DNA of 64,000 nt from an uncultured Pseudomonadota bacterium (lineage in GTDB: Bacteria; Pseudomonadota; Gammaproteobacteria; Steroidobacterales; Steroidobacteraceae): assembly GCA_903884235.1 (NCBI GenBank), contig CAISEB010000020.1, forward strand, positions 1-64,000, read 5' to 3'. This document shows, one piece after another, positions 34,066 to 42,176 of the stretch. Numbering within the stretch: the first letter of the stretch is position 1; the number at the start of each line of letters is the position of its first letter. Position numbers and translations under genes: made by a program. The notes under the pieces were generated by a model, which ran no database searches, was not told the origin of the DNA, and saw only the letters and a list, made by a program, of their open reading frames with translations.

Positions 34066-35193
34066 ATGATCGAAGTCGACGTCTGCGTGATCGGGGGCGG
34101 CATGGCCGGCGCCTCGGTCGCTTACCATCTCGCACAGAACGCGCGCGTGCTGCTGCTGGAGCGGGAGCCGCATGTCGGCTACCACAGCACCGGACGATCA
34201 GCGGCGCTCTACTCGCCACAGTACGGCAGCCTCGCCATCCGGCGCCTGACTGCAGCGACCGGGCCGTTCCTGCGCGACCCGCCACCCGGGTTCGCATCGA
34301 CCGCGCTGCTGACACCACGTGGCTTCCTGACGATCGGGACCCGCGACGAGCTCGAGTCGCTCGCTTCCCTCGAGTCGCTGGCCCGCGCCACCAGCAGTCC
34401 GCTCGAACGCCTCACGGAAGCGGAGGTCCGCGCTCTCGTCCCGGTCATCCGCACCGGCGCGATCGACTGGGGGGCGCTCGATCCGGGCGCCATGGACATG
34501 GACGTCGACGCGCTGCTGCAGGGCTTCCTGCGCGGCGCCCGTGCGCACGGCACGCAGGTCGCCACGGGCGAGGAAGTCATGTCGCTCGAACGTGACGGCG
34601 CGGGCTGGCTGGTGCACAGCTCCACGCTGAAGATCCGCGCGGGAATCGTCGTCAACGCGTCCGGCGCCTGGGCGGACCCGACCGCGGCTCTGGCGGACAT
34701 CGCACCGCTCGGGCTGGTCCCGTACCGACGCACGGCGTTCAATTTCGACGCGCCGCAGCACGCCAACACCTCGACGTGGCCGATGGTCATCGACGCCGGG
34801 GAGCGGTTCTACTTCAAGGCCGACGCGGGCCGCCTGCTCGGGTCGCTGGCCGAGGAGGAACCGAGCCGGCCGTGCGATGCGCAGCCGGAGGACCTCGACG
34901 TGGCCATCGCGGTCGACCGGATCGAGCAGGTCATCGACTTCCCGATCCAACGCATCGTCCGCGCGTGGACCGGACTTCGGACCTTCGCGCCGGATCGAGA
35001 TCCGGTGTCCGGCTTCGAACCCTCGATCCCCGGCTTCTACTGGCACGCCGCGATCGGCGGCTACGGGATCCAGACGTCCGCGGCGCTCGGCGAGTTCGCG
35101 GCGGCGCGAATCCTCGGCAGGCCGCTGCCGGCTCCGCTCGCCGAACTCGGCCTGTCCAACGCAGACCTCGATCCGGCGCGCCTGCGCGCCTGA
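34066..35193 (+). CDS. FAD-dependent oxidoreductase (DAO family, D-amino-acid dehydrogenase-like)
   Basis: A 375-residue flavoprotein. VDVCVIGGGMAGASVAYHL (4-22) is the FAD-binding Rossmann motif and REPHVGYHSTGRSAA the second FAD-contact block; the C-terminus has WHAAIGGYGIQTSAALG. This branch oxidises D-amino acids, D-arginine or related amines and passes electrons to quinone or oxygen. ATG 34066 has GGGAG ten bases upstream; ATG 34039 is the alternative start. It is monocistronic and convergent with the class V aminotransferase gene. Confidence 0.87.
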   Translation: MIEVDVCVIGGGMAGASVAYHLAQNARVLLLEREPHVGYHSTGRSAALYSPQYGSLAIRRLTAATGPFLRDPPPGFASTALLTPRGFLTIGTRDELESLASLESLARATSSPLERLTEAEVRALVPVIRTGAIDWGALDPGAMDMDVDALLQGFLRGARAHGTQVATGEEVMSLERDGAGWLVHSSTLKIRAGIVVNASGAWADPTAALADIAPLGLVPYRRTAFNFDAPQHANTSTWPMVIDAGERFYFKADAGRLLGSLAEEEPSRPCDAQPEDLDVAIAVDRIEQVIDFPIQRIVRAWTGLRTFAPDRDPVSGFEPSIPGFYWHAAIGGYGIQTSAALGEFAAARILGRPLPAPLAELGLSNADLDPARLRA

Positions 35194-35202
35194 ACCTCGC
35201 CG

Positions 35203-36456
35203 TCAGCGGGCCCGGACGACCCCGTCGAGCACCTCGAGGATGCGATCGACTTCGGCCACCGTGTTGTAGTGCGCGAATCCAATGCGCACGACACCGCTGT
35301 CGCGCACGCCGAGCAGGCCCGATACCTCGTACGCGTAGAACGACCCGTCCCAGACGTAGATGTTGTGCTGCGCGAACGTGCGAGCGACCGCCTCGGCCGT
35401 GTGGCCCTCGACGGTGAAGCTGAACGTCGGCACCCGTCCCGCGACGGCAGCCGGCTCGCCGAGACCATACAGCCGGATGCCGGGCATCGACGCGATGCCC
35501 GCGAGGAAGTGGCTGGCGAGGATCGCCTCGTGCTCGGTGGCAGCGAGGAGTCCGGCACCCATCCTCGCGCGCAACGAATCCCCTGCGGGCCGCCCGAAGC
35601 GCTCGCCGAGCCAGGCGAGGTGCTCGAAGGCACCGTAGGTGCCGAGCTGGGCCTCGAAGGAGGGCGTGCCCGGGGCATGGCGGTACGGCATGGAGTCGGG
35701 GGATGGGCGGATCTTGAGCGGGCGCAGCCGTTCCGACAGCGCCCGGCGCACGTACAGCAGGCCCGCGTGCGGGCCAAAGTACTTGTAGGGCGAGCTGACC
35801 AGGATGTCGCAGTCGATCGCGCGGACATCGAGCTGGAAGTGCGGCGCGCTCTGCACGGCGTCGACCACCGTCACCGCACCGACGGCGCGGGCGGCGGCGA
35901 CGATGCGCGCGACATCGTTGATCGTGCCGAGGAAGTTGCTGGCGTGGTTGCACGCGACGAGCCGGGTGCGTGGCCCGATCAGGTCACCGAGCGTGTCGTA
36001 GCGATACTGGAACGTCTGCGGATCCACGTCCAGCCAGCGCACCGTGACGCCACGCTCCTCGGCGGCGATCAGCCAGGGACCGACGTTCGCGTCATGGTCC
36101 ATCCGCGTGACGACGATGTCGTCGCCGGGATTCCACTCGCGCATCAGCATCCGCGAGAAGTGGAACAGCAGCGAGGTCGTGTTGAGGCCGAACACGACCT
36201 CGTCGGCCTCGCCGCCGACGAACTCCGCCGCAGCCGCGTGCACGGTGGTCATCCACTCGCTGGTCAGGCGCGTCGTGAGGAACACGCCGGCCTCGTTGGC
36301 GCACTGGTCCACCATCGCCTGGCGCATCCGGTCCAGGCACTGCGTCGCGACCTGGGTTCCGCCGGGGGCGTCCGCGTAGAGCCGGGGCAGGCCGCCATCG
36401 CTGAGCCCCAGGGCCGGGAAAGCCTGCCGCACTTCGGTGTCGTTCCACTTCGTCAT
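35203..36456 (-). CDS. Class V aminotransferase, cysteine desulfurase-like
   Basis: PLP enzyme of 417 residues with the fold-type I class V pattern: DHDANVGPWL (120-129), Asp199 in VVDAVQSAPH and the cofactor lysine Lys225 in SSPYKYFGPHAG. The KYFGPHAG block and overall length match the 'cysteine desulfurase-like' subgroup (TIGR01976) rather than IscS/SufS. I do not see the mobile loop with a catalytic Cys at the usual place, so another beta-elimination or transamination reaction is possible. It is divergent from the DUF1993 operon. Confidence 0.85.
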   Translation of the reverse strand: MTKWNDTEVRQAFPALGLSDGGLPRLYADAPGGTQVATQCLDRMRQAMVDQCANEAGVFLTTRLTSEWMTTVHAAAAEFVGGEADEVVFGLNTTSLLFHFSRMLMREWNPGDDIVVTRMDHDANVGPWLIAAEERGVTVRWLDVDPQTFQYRYDTLGDLIGPRTRLVACNHASNFLGTINDVARIVAAARAVGAVTVVDAVQSAPHFQLDVRAIDCDILVSSPYKYFGPHAGLLYVRRALSERLRPLKIRPSPDSMPYRHAPGTPSFEAQLGTYGAFEHLAWLGERFGRPAGDSLRARMGAGLLAATEHEAILASHFLAGIASMPGIRLYGLGEPAAVAGRVPTFSFTVEGHTAEAVARTFAQHNIYVWDGSFYAYEVSGLLGVRDSGVVRIGFAHYNTVAEVDRILEVLDGVVRAR

Positions 36457-36614
36457 GTTCGATCGGATCCCTCGCGTGAATGGGCCTGGCCGCGCCGGCG
36501 ACACTATACGCGAGCCGGCGGGCCCGCCAGCGAGGCCATGGCCCACGCCGTGGTACGAAAATGCCGGCAGTGCGCCTACACTGTGCGCCCCGTCAAGCTC
36601 CCCCAGGAGAGGCC

Positions 36615-37124
36615 ATGACCCCCGCGATGTACAGTCACTCGATCCCCGCCCTGAAGCTCGGCCTGACGAACCTGTCGGCGCTGCTCGACAAGGCCGCCGC
36701 GCACGCGGACGCCCGCAAGATCGACGGCAAGGCGATCGCCGACGCGCGCCTGATCCTCGACATGTTCCCGCTCAAGCGCCAGGTGCAGATCGCCTGCGAC
36801 ACGGCCAAGGGTGCCGCGGCACGACTCGCCGGCGTCGAGATGCCCTCGCACGAGGACATCGAGGCGACGATTCCCGAGCTCAAGGCGAGGATCGCCAAGA
36901 CGCTGGCGTTCATCGATACCGTCCCTGCCGAAAATTTCGCCGGTGCCGAAACTCGCGACATCGTCCTCAAGTTCCCGTCCATCACGATGAACTTCACCGG
37001 CCCGAACTACCTGACGACGTTCGTGCTGCCGAACTTCTACTTCCACGTGATGGCCGTCTACTCGATCCTGCGCGCGAACGGCGTCGACGTCGGCAAGAAC
37101 GACTACCTCGGCAAGATCCAGTAG
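36615..37124 (+). CDS. DUF1993 family protein
   Basis: A 169-residue, mostly helical protein. The blocks SIPALKLGLTNLSALLDKA, DMFPLKRQVQIACDTAK and TMNFTGPNYLTTFVLPNFYFHV are the DUF1993 hallmarks; the family resembles DinB-like four-helix bundles and has no proven activity. ATG 36615 has AGGAGA upstream. It is the first gene of a rightward set with the methyltransferase (23-base gap) and the alpha/beta hydrolase. An intact frame extends upstream to 36480 but lacks family features. Confidence 0.87.
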   Translation: MTPAMYSHSIPALKLGLTNLSALLDKAAAHADARKIDGKAIADARLILDMFPLKRQVQIACDTAKGAAARLAGVEMPSHEDIEATIPELKARIAKTLAFIDTVPAENFAGAETRDIVLKFPSITMNFTGPNYLTTFVLPNFYFHVMAVYSILRANGVDVGKNDYLGKIQ

Positions 37125-37147
37125 GTCGCGGCGCCGGAGGCGGCACC

Positions 37148-37948
37148 ATGGAACCGGCGGCGGGTCGCCCGAGCGAACCGGGTGAGTACGACGAGGCGCT
37201 GCAGGCTCTGCTGCAGCTGATCTGGGGCGACGGCTTCCTGTCGCCCGGTGGCGCCGAGGAGATCCGGGAGCTGCTCGCCGGCAACCCGGTCCGAGGTTGC
37301 GACGTCCTCGACATCGGCTCCGCGCTCGGCGCGGTCGACCGGCTGCTCGTCGAGGAGCATGGCGCGAAGTCCGTGGTCGGCATCGACGTCGACCCGGTGA
37401 TGCTGCGCAAGATGGACCAGCGCATCGCCGCCGCCGGCCTGGCGGATCGCATCCGCAGCGTCTGCATCGAGCCGGGTCCCCTGCCCTTCGCGGACGCGAG
37501 CTTCGACGTCGTATTCTCTAAGGACTCGATCGTGCAGATCCCGGACAAGCCGGCGCTGTTCGCCGAGGTGCATCGGGTCCTGCGCCCCGGCGGCCGGTTC
37601 ATCGCCAGCGACTGGCTGCGTGGCGGATCGGGCGACTACTCGCCCGAGATGATCGAGTACTTCCGTCTCGAAGGCATTGCCTACAACATGGCTTCGCTGG
37701 CCGACAGCGCCGTGGCTCTGCAGTCGGCCGGCTTCGTGCGCATCGAGGTCACGGATCGCAACGCCTGGTACCTGCCGCTGGCGCGCCGCGAGCTGGAATC
37801 GATCTCGGGGCCGCTGAGGCCGCTGATCGTCGAGCGCATCGGCGAGGACAAGGCGGAGCACTTCGTGGCGAACTGGCGCCAGCTCGTGCTGGTGGTCGAA
37901 CGGGGCGAACTGCGGCCCGGGCATCTGAGGGCAACCAAGGCGGCCTGA
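37148..37948 (+). CDS. SAM-dependent methyltransferase, phosphoethanolamine N-methyltransferase-like
   Basis: Class I methyltransferase of 266 residues. VLDIGSALGAVD (about 53-64) is motif I, VVGIDVDPVML motif II, and VFSKDSIVQIPDKPALFAEV with RPGGRFIASDWL (motif III/IV region) strongly recalls the S-R-D-T-I-L-H-I-x-D-K-P-A-L-F signature of plant and nematode phosphoethanolamine N-methyltransferases. Motif I is odd (SALGAVD instead of GCGxGG). ATG 37148 has GGAGG seven bases upstream. Methylation of an amine headgroup is the favoured role, which could supply the choline/betaine-type compounds handled at 42-52 kb; that link is inference. Confidence 0.8.
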   Translation: MEPAAGRPSEPGEYDEALQALLQLIWGDGFLSPGGAEEIRELLAGNPVRGCDVLDIGSALGAVDRLLVEEHGAKSVVGIDVDPVMLRKMDQRIAAAGLADRIRSVCIEPGPLPFADASFDVVFSKDSIVQIPDKPALFAEVHRVLRPGGRFIASDWLRGGSGDYSPEMIEYFRLEGIAYNMASLADSAVALQSAGFVRIEVTDRNAWYLPLARRELESISGPLRPLIVERIGEDKAEHFVANWRQLVLVVERGELRPGHLRATKAA

Positions 37949-37968
37949 GGCTGCCAGGAGCTGGCGTC

Positions 37969-39060
37969 ATGGCATTCAGGTCCTTCCTCCTCGCGATCGC
38001 AGGCCTGCTGAGCGCGGGCATTGCTGGCGCCGAATCGCCTGCGTGGCCCACGCACGAAGGCGAGTTCGTGGCCACCGATTTCCACTTCGCCTCGGGCGAA
38101 ACCCTCCCGTCGCTGCGACTGCACTACACGACGCTCGGCTCGCCGCGGCGCGACGCAGGGGGCCATGTCACCAACGCCGTCCTGGTGCTGCACGGCACGG
38201 GCGGCGACGGCCACCAGTTCCTGCGGCCGCAGTTCGCGGAGGAGCTGTACGGCCCGGGCCAGCCCCTCGACCTCGCGCGCTACTACGTGATCCTCCCGGA
38301 TGGCATCGGCCACGGCAAATCCTCCAAGCCGAGCGACGGCGCCCATGCCCGCTTCCCGGCCTACGGCTACGTCGACATGGTCGAGGCGCAGCACCGGTTG
38401 CTGGTCGACGGTCTCGGCGTCGACCACCTGCGCCTGCTGATGGGCACGTCGATGGGCTGCATGCATGGATTCCTGTGGGGCGAGCGCTATCCGTCCTTCA
38501 TGGACGCACTGATGCCGCTGGCCTGCCTGCCCGTGCAGATCGCGGGTCGCAACCGGATGTGGCGCCGCATGATCATCGACGCGATCCGAGAGGATCCGGC
38601 CTGGAAGGGCGGCGACTACGAGAGACAGCCGGCCGGCGCGCTGCGCACCGCTGCGAGCCTGCTGATGATCGCCGGCAGCGCACCGCTGTGGTGGCAGTCA
38701 GAATGGCCGACCCGGGACGCTGCCGACAAGCGCGTCTCCGACTACATGGCAGGCTCGATCCCGGGGCTCGACGCCAACGACCTGCTCTACCAGGTCAGCG
38801 CATCGCGCGACTACGACCCGTCCACCCAGCTCGGCGCGATCACGGCACCGGTCCTGTGGATCAACTCCGCGGATGACTTCATCAATCCACCCGAGCTCGG
38901 CATCGCGGAGGTGCAGGCGAAGCGCCTCGCGCATGGCAGGTTCCTGCTCATCCCGGCATCGGTCGCGACCCGGGGGCACGGCTCACACACGTGGGCTGCG
39001 CTCTGGAAGGGCGAACTCGTCTCGTTCCTGAAGGCGACGGAGCCGGCCGCCGCGCACTGA
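37969..39060 (+). CDS. Exported alpha/beta hydrolase, homoserine-acetyltransferase-like fold
   Basis: A 363-residue alpha/beta hydrolase with a signal peptide (1-21, cut near IAGAE). VLVLHGTGGDGHQFL is the oxyanion region, Ser161 in GTSMGCMHG the nucleophile, Asp in INSADDFINPPE the acid and a His in GHGSHTW (337 or 340) the base. The overall shape (HYTTLGSP, YYVILPDGIGHGKSS) is that of MetX relatives, but the signal peptide argues for a periplasmic esterase. It closes the DUF1993-methyltransferase set, 20 bases after the methyltransferase gene. Confidence 0.88.
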   Translation: MAFRSFLLAIAGLLSAGIAGAESPAWPTHEGEFVATDFHFASGETLPSLRLHYTTLGSPRRDAGGHVTNAVLVLHGTGGDGHQFLRPQFAEELYGPGQPLDLARYYVILPDGIGHGKSSKPSDGAHARFPAYGYVDMVEAQHRLLVDGLGVDHLRLLMGTSMGCMHGFLWGERYPSFMDALMPLACLPVQIAGRNRMWRRMIIDAIREDPAWKGGDYERQPAGALRTAASLLMIAGSAPLWWQSEWPTRDAADKRVSDYMAGSIPGLDANDLLYQVSASRDYDPSTQLGAITAPVLWINSADDFINPPELGIAEVQAKRLAHGRFLLIPASVATRGHGSHTWAALWKGELVSFLKATEPAAAH

Positions 39061-39071
39061 GGCGGCCGCGG

Positions 39072-40022
39072 TCAGGCGAGGCGCGTGCGCGCCTCGTCGT
39101 ATTCGTGCCGGAGGCGCGCCACGAGATCGGCGACCGGCACGACAGCCTTCACGGCACCGACGCCCTGCCCCGCGCCCCAGATGTCCTTCCACGCCTTCGT
39201 CGTCGAATCGGCGCCGAAGTTCATCATGCCGGCATCGCCGGAGGGCAATGTCGCGGGATCGAGCCCAGCGGCGACGATCGATGCCTTCAGGTAGTTGCCG
39301 TTCACGCCCGTGAAGTAACTGCTGTAGACGATGTCGTCCGAGGTCGCATCGACGATCGCCTGCTTGTGTCCCGCGGATGCCCGGGCCTCTTCAGTCGCGA
39401 TGAACGCCGAACCGATGTAGGCGAAGTCGGCGCCGAGGGCCTGCGCCGCGAGCACGCCGCGCCCGGTCGCGATCGCGCCGGACAGCGCCACCGGCCCGTC
39501 GAACCACTCGCGGACCTCCTCGGTGAGCGCGAACGGGCTCTTCAGGCCCGCATGGCCTCCGGCGCCGGCGCAGACGAGGATCAGGCCGTCGGCTCCCTTC
39601 TCCACCGCCTTGTGCGCGAAGGCGTTGCTGATGACGTCGTGCAGCACGACGCCGCCCCAGCCATGCACCGCTTCGTTGACGTCGACGCGCGCGCCGAGCG
39701 ATGTGATCACGACCGGCACCCTGTACTTCTCGCAGACCGCCATGTCCTGCTCGAGCCGGCTGTTGCTGCGATGGACGATCTGGTTGACCGCGAATGGTGC
39801 GGCCGGGCGATCCGGGTGCGCGCGATCGTGCGCGGCGAGCGCTTCGGTGATCTCGGCCAGCCACTCGTCGAGCTGCGACGCCGGGCGTGCGTTCAGCGCG
39901 GGCATCGAGCCGATGATGCCGGACGTGCACTGGGCGATGACGAGCGCCGGGTGGCTGATGATGAACAGCGGGGCCCCGATCACCGGCAGGGTGGTCCGGC
40001 GCAGCACGGCAGGCAGGGTCAT
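39072..40022 (-). CDS. NAD(P)H-dependent flavin oxidoreductase / nitronate monooxygenase family
   Basis: FMN TIM-barrel enzyme of 316 residues. PVIGAPLFIISHPALVIAQC opens the barrel; the GGVVLHDVISN segment and CAGAGGHAG form the FMN-binding region, and LSGAIATGRG with GADFAYIGSAFIAT the phosphate clamp. Members oxidise nitronates or act as enoyl reductases. ATG 40022 has GGAG eight bases upstream. It follows the LysR gene by 50 bases on the same strand, so it may be the last gene of the run that begins with soxB. Function in that context is unclear. Confidence 0.88.
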   Translation of the reverse strand: MTLPAVLRRTTLPVIGAPLFIISHPALVIAQCTSGIIGSMPALNARPASQLDEWLAEITEALAAHDRAHPDRPAAPFAVNQIVHRSNSRLEQDMAVCEKYRVPVVITSLGARVDVNEAVHGWGGVVLHDVISNAFAHKAVEKGADGLILVCAGAGGHAGLKSPFALTEEVREWFDGPVALSGAIATGRGVLAAQALGADFAYIGSAFIATEEARASAGHKQAIVDATSDDIVYSSYFTGVNGNYLKASIVAAGLDPATLPSGDAGMMNFGADSTTKAWKDIWGAGQGVGAVKAVVPVADLVARLRHEYDEARTRLA

Positions 40023-40072
40023 CGACGGTACTCCGGGACGCACGGCGCCCCATTGTAGCGCCACCGGATGCG

Positions 40073-40990
40073 TCAGCGCCTGAGCTCGGCGAGCGCCCAG
40101 CTGATGAAGGCCCGGACGTCGGGCCGGGCGCGATCCTCGCGCCGATAGACGAGCCAGTAGGTGTCGCCGGATTCGACTTCGGCATCCGAGATCCGCACCA
40201 GTCGCCCCGGTCGCAGGCGACGCTCGCAGACGAACGTCGGCACGAGCGAGATGCCGAGGCCGCGCTCCGCGGCCGCGATCGCCGCCGGCAGCGTATCGAC
40301 CTGAATCAGGCCCGTCCCGCGCGCCGCCGGAAAGCCGGTCATCGAGAACCACTGGGTCCAGAGATCCGAGCGGCTGCGGTAGACGATCCGCCGCTGCTTC
40401 TCGAAGACATGCGCGCCGAGCTCGCGCGCGACCATCGAGACGGGCTTGGAGGTCGCCGCGACGAAGCGGGGGCTGAGGAGCTTCGTGGCGACCACATCGG
40501 GCGGCGGCTCCGCCGAGATCACGATCGAGACGTCGGCCTGGGTCGCGGCAGCGCCTGCGCGACCGGCACCGCTGGTGATGTCGAGGTCGACCCGCGACTG
40601 CATGCCGAAGAAGCTCTCGAGGCTGGGGATGAGCAGGTCCGTCGCGATGAACGGCGGTGCCGAGACACGCAGCACCCGGCGCCGGGTGCGACGCGCGGCA
40701 CGATCGAGCGCGGCGTCGAGCGACTCGAGCAGCGGATCGATCTCCTCGAGCAGCTGCCGTCCTGCATCGGTGAGCTCGATCGCGCGCGTCTTGCGCAGGA
40801 ACACCCGCTGCCCGAGGTGCGTCTCGAGGTCACGGATGCGATGGCTGACGGCCGAGGGCGTGATGAACAGCGCATCCGCTGCAGCCTTGAAGCTCAGCTG
40901 GCGGGCCGCCACGCTGAATGCGCGCAGCGCATCGAGCAGCGCCTGCCGCGGAATCCGCATCGGTCCCGCCGCGGACGATTTGGTGGTCAT
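40073..40990 (-). CDS. LysR-family transcriptional regulator, GcvA-like
   Basis: A 305-residue regulator. The N-terminal HTH (LLDALRAFSVAARQLSFKAAADALFITPSAVSHRI) is of the GcvA type, followed by the dimer helix and a two-lobe substrate domain (about 105-300). GcvA-like LysRs control glycine cleavage or beta-lactamase genes, which would suit its position downstream of sarcosine oxidase, whose product is glycine. ATG 40990 is chosen because the upstream extension lacks HTH features; ATG 40960 is a possible alternative. It sits between the GST and nitronate monooxygenase genes, all on the minus strand. Confidence 0.88.
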   Translation of the reverse strand: MTTKSSAAGPMRIPRQALLDALRAFSVAARQLSFKAAADALFITPSAVSHRIRDLETHLGQRVFLRKTRAIELTDAGRQLLEEIDPLLESLDAALDRAARRTRRRVLRVSAPPFIATDLLIPSLESFFGMQSRVDLDITSGAGRAGAAATQADVSIVISAEPPPDVVATKLLSPRFVAATSKPVSMVARELGAHVFEKQRRIVYRSRSDLWTQWFSMTGFPAARGTGLIQVDTLPAAIAAAERGLGISLVPTFVCERRLRPGRLVRISDAEVESGDTYWLVYRREDRARPDVRAFISWALAELRR

Positions 40991-41021
40991 GGCAATGGAG
41001 TCGCGGAACGAGCGCGCGACT

Positions 41022-41615
41022 TCAGAGCGAGTCCGTCGCCACGGCCCGCTGGAAGGCGGGACGCGCCTCGCAGCGCGCAAGATAGGCCGCGAGCACCGGG
41101 TCGTCCTTGACGAGCCCGAACATGATCAGGAAGCGACACGACGTCCCGAGCAGGACATCGGCCGCCGAGAAACGCTCGCCAAGCACCCACGGCCCCGCGG
41201 CGACGCCTTGACGCAGGACGTCGAGCATCGCCTCGTAGCTGCCCCAGCCATGGGCGCCGGCACTCACCGTCGCGTTCGAGAACTTCTCGGCCATCGCAGG
41301 CTCGATCACGGCGTTGGTGTAGAGCACCCACTGCAGGTAGGCACCTCGGGCCGGATCGGAGATCGCGGGCGCGAGCCCTGCGGCCGGATAGCGGTCGGCG
41401 AGGTAGATGCAGATCGCGCCGGAGTCCCACAGGCGCACGGCACCGTCCTCGAGGGCCGGCACCTTGCCCATCGGCGAGACGGCACGGAATGCGGGATCCG
41501 CCTTGGCGACAGGATCGCGGATGTCGATCAGCACGCGCTCGTACGGAACGCCGAGTTCCTCGAGCATCCAGGCCGCGCGCAGCGCGCGTGTCTTCGGGCA
41601 CCAGTAGAGTTTCAT
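41022..41615 (-). CDS. Glutathione S-transferase family protein
   Basis: A 197-residue GST with an N-terminal thioredoxin fold (MKLYWCPKTRALRAAWMLEELGVPYERV, VSPMGKVPALEDG, LWDSGAICIYLAD) and a helical C-terminal domain (FSAADVLLG). A cysteine at position 6 sits near where catalytic Ser/Cys/Tyr residues occur in GSTs. It starts 48 bases downstream of soxG on the same strand. A role in handling formaldehyde from methyl-group oxidation is conceivable but not shown by the sequence. Confidence 0.87.
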   Translation of the reverse strand: MKLYWCPKTRALRAAWMLEELGVPYERVLIDIRDPVAKADPAFRAVSPMGKVPALEDGAVRLWDSGAICIYLADRYPAAGLAPAISDPARGAYLQWVLYTNAVIEPAMAEKFSNATVSAGAHGWGSYEAMLDVLRQGVAAGPWVLGERFSAADVLLGTSCRFLIMFGLVKDDPVLAAYLARCEARPAFQRAVATDSL

Positions 41616-41663
41616 GGACGCTCCGCGCGGTACTGCGGCCGACCGTGGCCGTGAACGGGCATT

Positions 41664-42176
41664 CTAGCGGTCCCGGGCTGGCGCCCGCAGCCTCCCGAAG
41701 GCCGCCTCGAAATCGACCGCGAAGCTCGCCCGGACCCAGATCGCGTAGCCGCTGCTGACCCGGGCCAGCACGCACGGGCAGTCGAACAGCACCACCGATG
41801 CGCACTCGCGGCCGTCCAGGACGGATTCGCTGTCGATGCTCAGGCCTAGCGCCCGGCCGGCATCCGGGCCGGACAGGTGGAATTCGCACCACTTGCCGGT
41901 CGCGTCGATCGACATGCCCGCCGACGCGGCCACCGCGGCGTCGACGAGCGCGGTGATCTCATCGCAGGGTGCCGGCACGAGCCAGCGCGCCGGCGCGACG
42001 TGAAGCAGCACGGGGCGCCCCTCCGCGTCGTTGCGGACCTCGCCCGGTGCCGATGGCCAGCCGACGACGAACGCGCCTCCCGCCGGATACAGGAACGCGA
42101 CGAACTCGAGCACGCGGCCGGGCGAGTGCGCGACCAGCTCGATGCGCAGGCTCTTCAGTGCAGTCTGGGTGGTCAT
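41664..42176 (-). CDS. soxG: Sarcosine oxidase gamma subunit
   Basis: The smallest-conserved subunit of heterotetrameric sarcosine oxidase, 170 residues. It has the GcvT-like gamma fold with ARWLVPAP, SIDATGKWCEFHLSGPDAGRAL and a C-terminal RASFAVDFEAAFGRL. Alone it would be hard to recognise, but its ATG overlaps the soxA stop by four bases (ATGA), which fixes its identity in the BDAG order. It probably stabilises the complex rather than carrying a cofactor. Confidence 0.9.
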   Translation of the reverse strand: MTTQTALKSLRIELVAHSPGRVLEFVAFLYPAGGAFVVGWPSAPGEVRNDAEGRPVLLHVAPARWLVPAPCDEITALVDAAVAASAGMSIDATGKWCEFHLSGPDAGRALGLSIDSESVLDGRECASVVLFDCPCVLARVSSGYAIWVRASFAVDFEAAFGRLRAPARDR

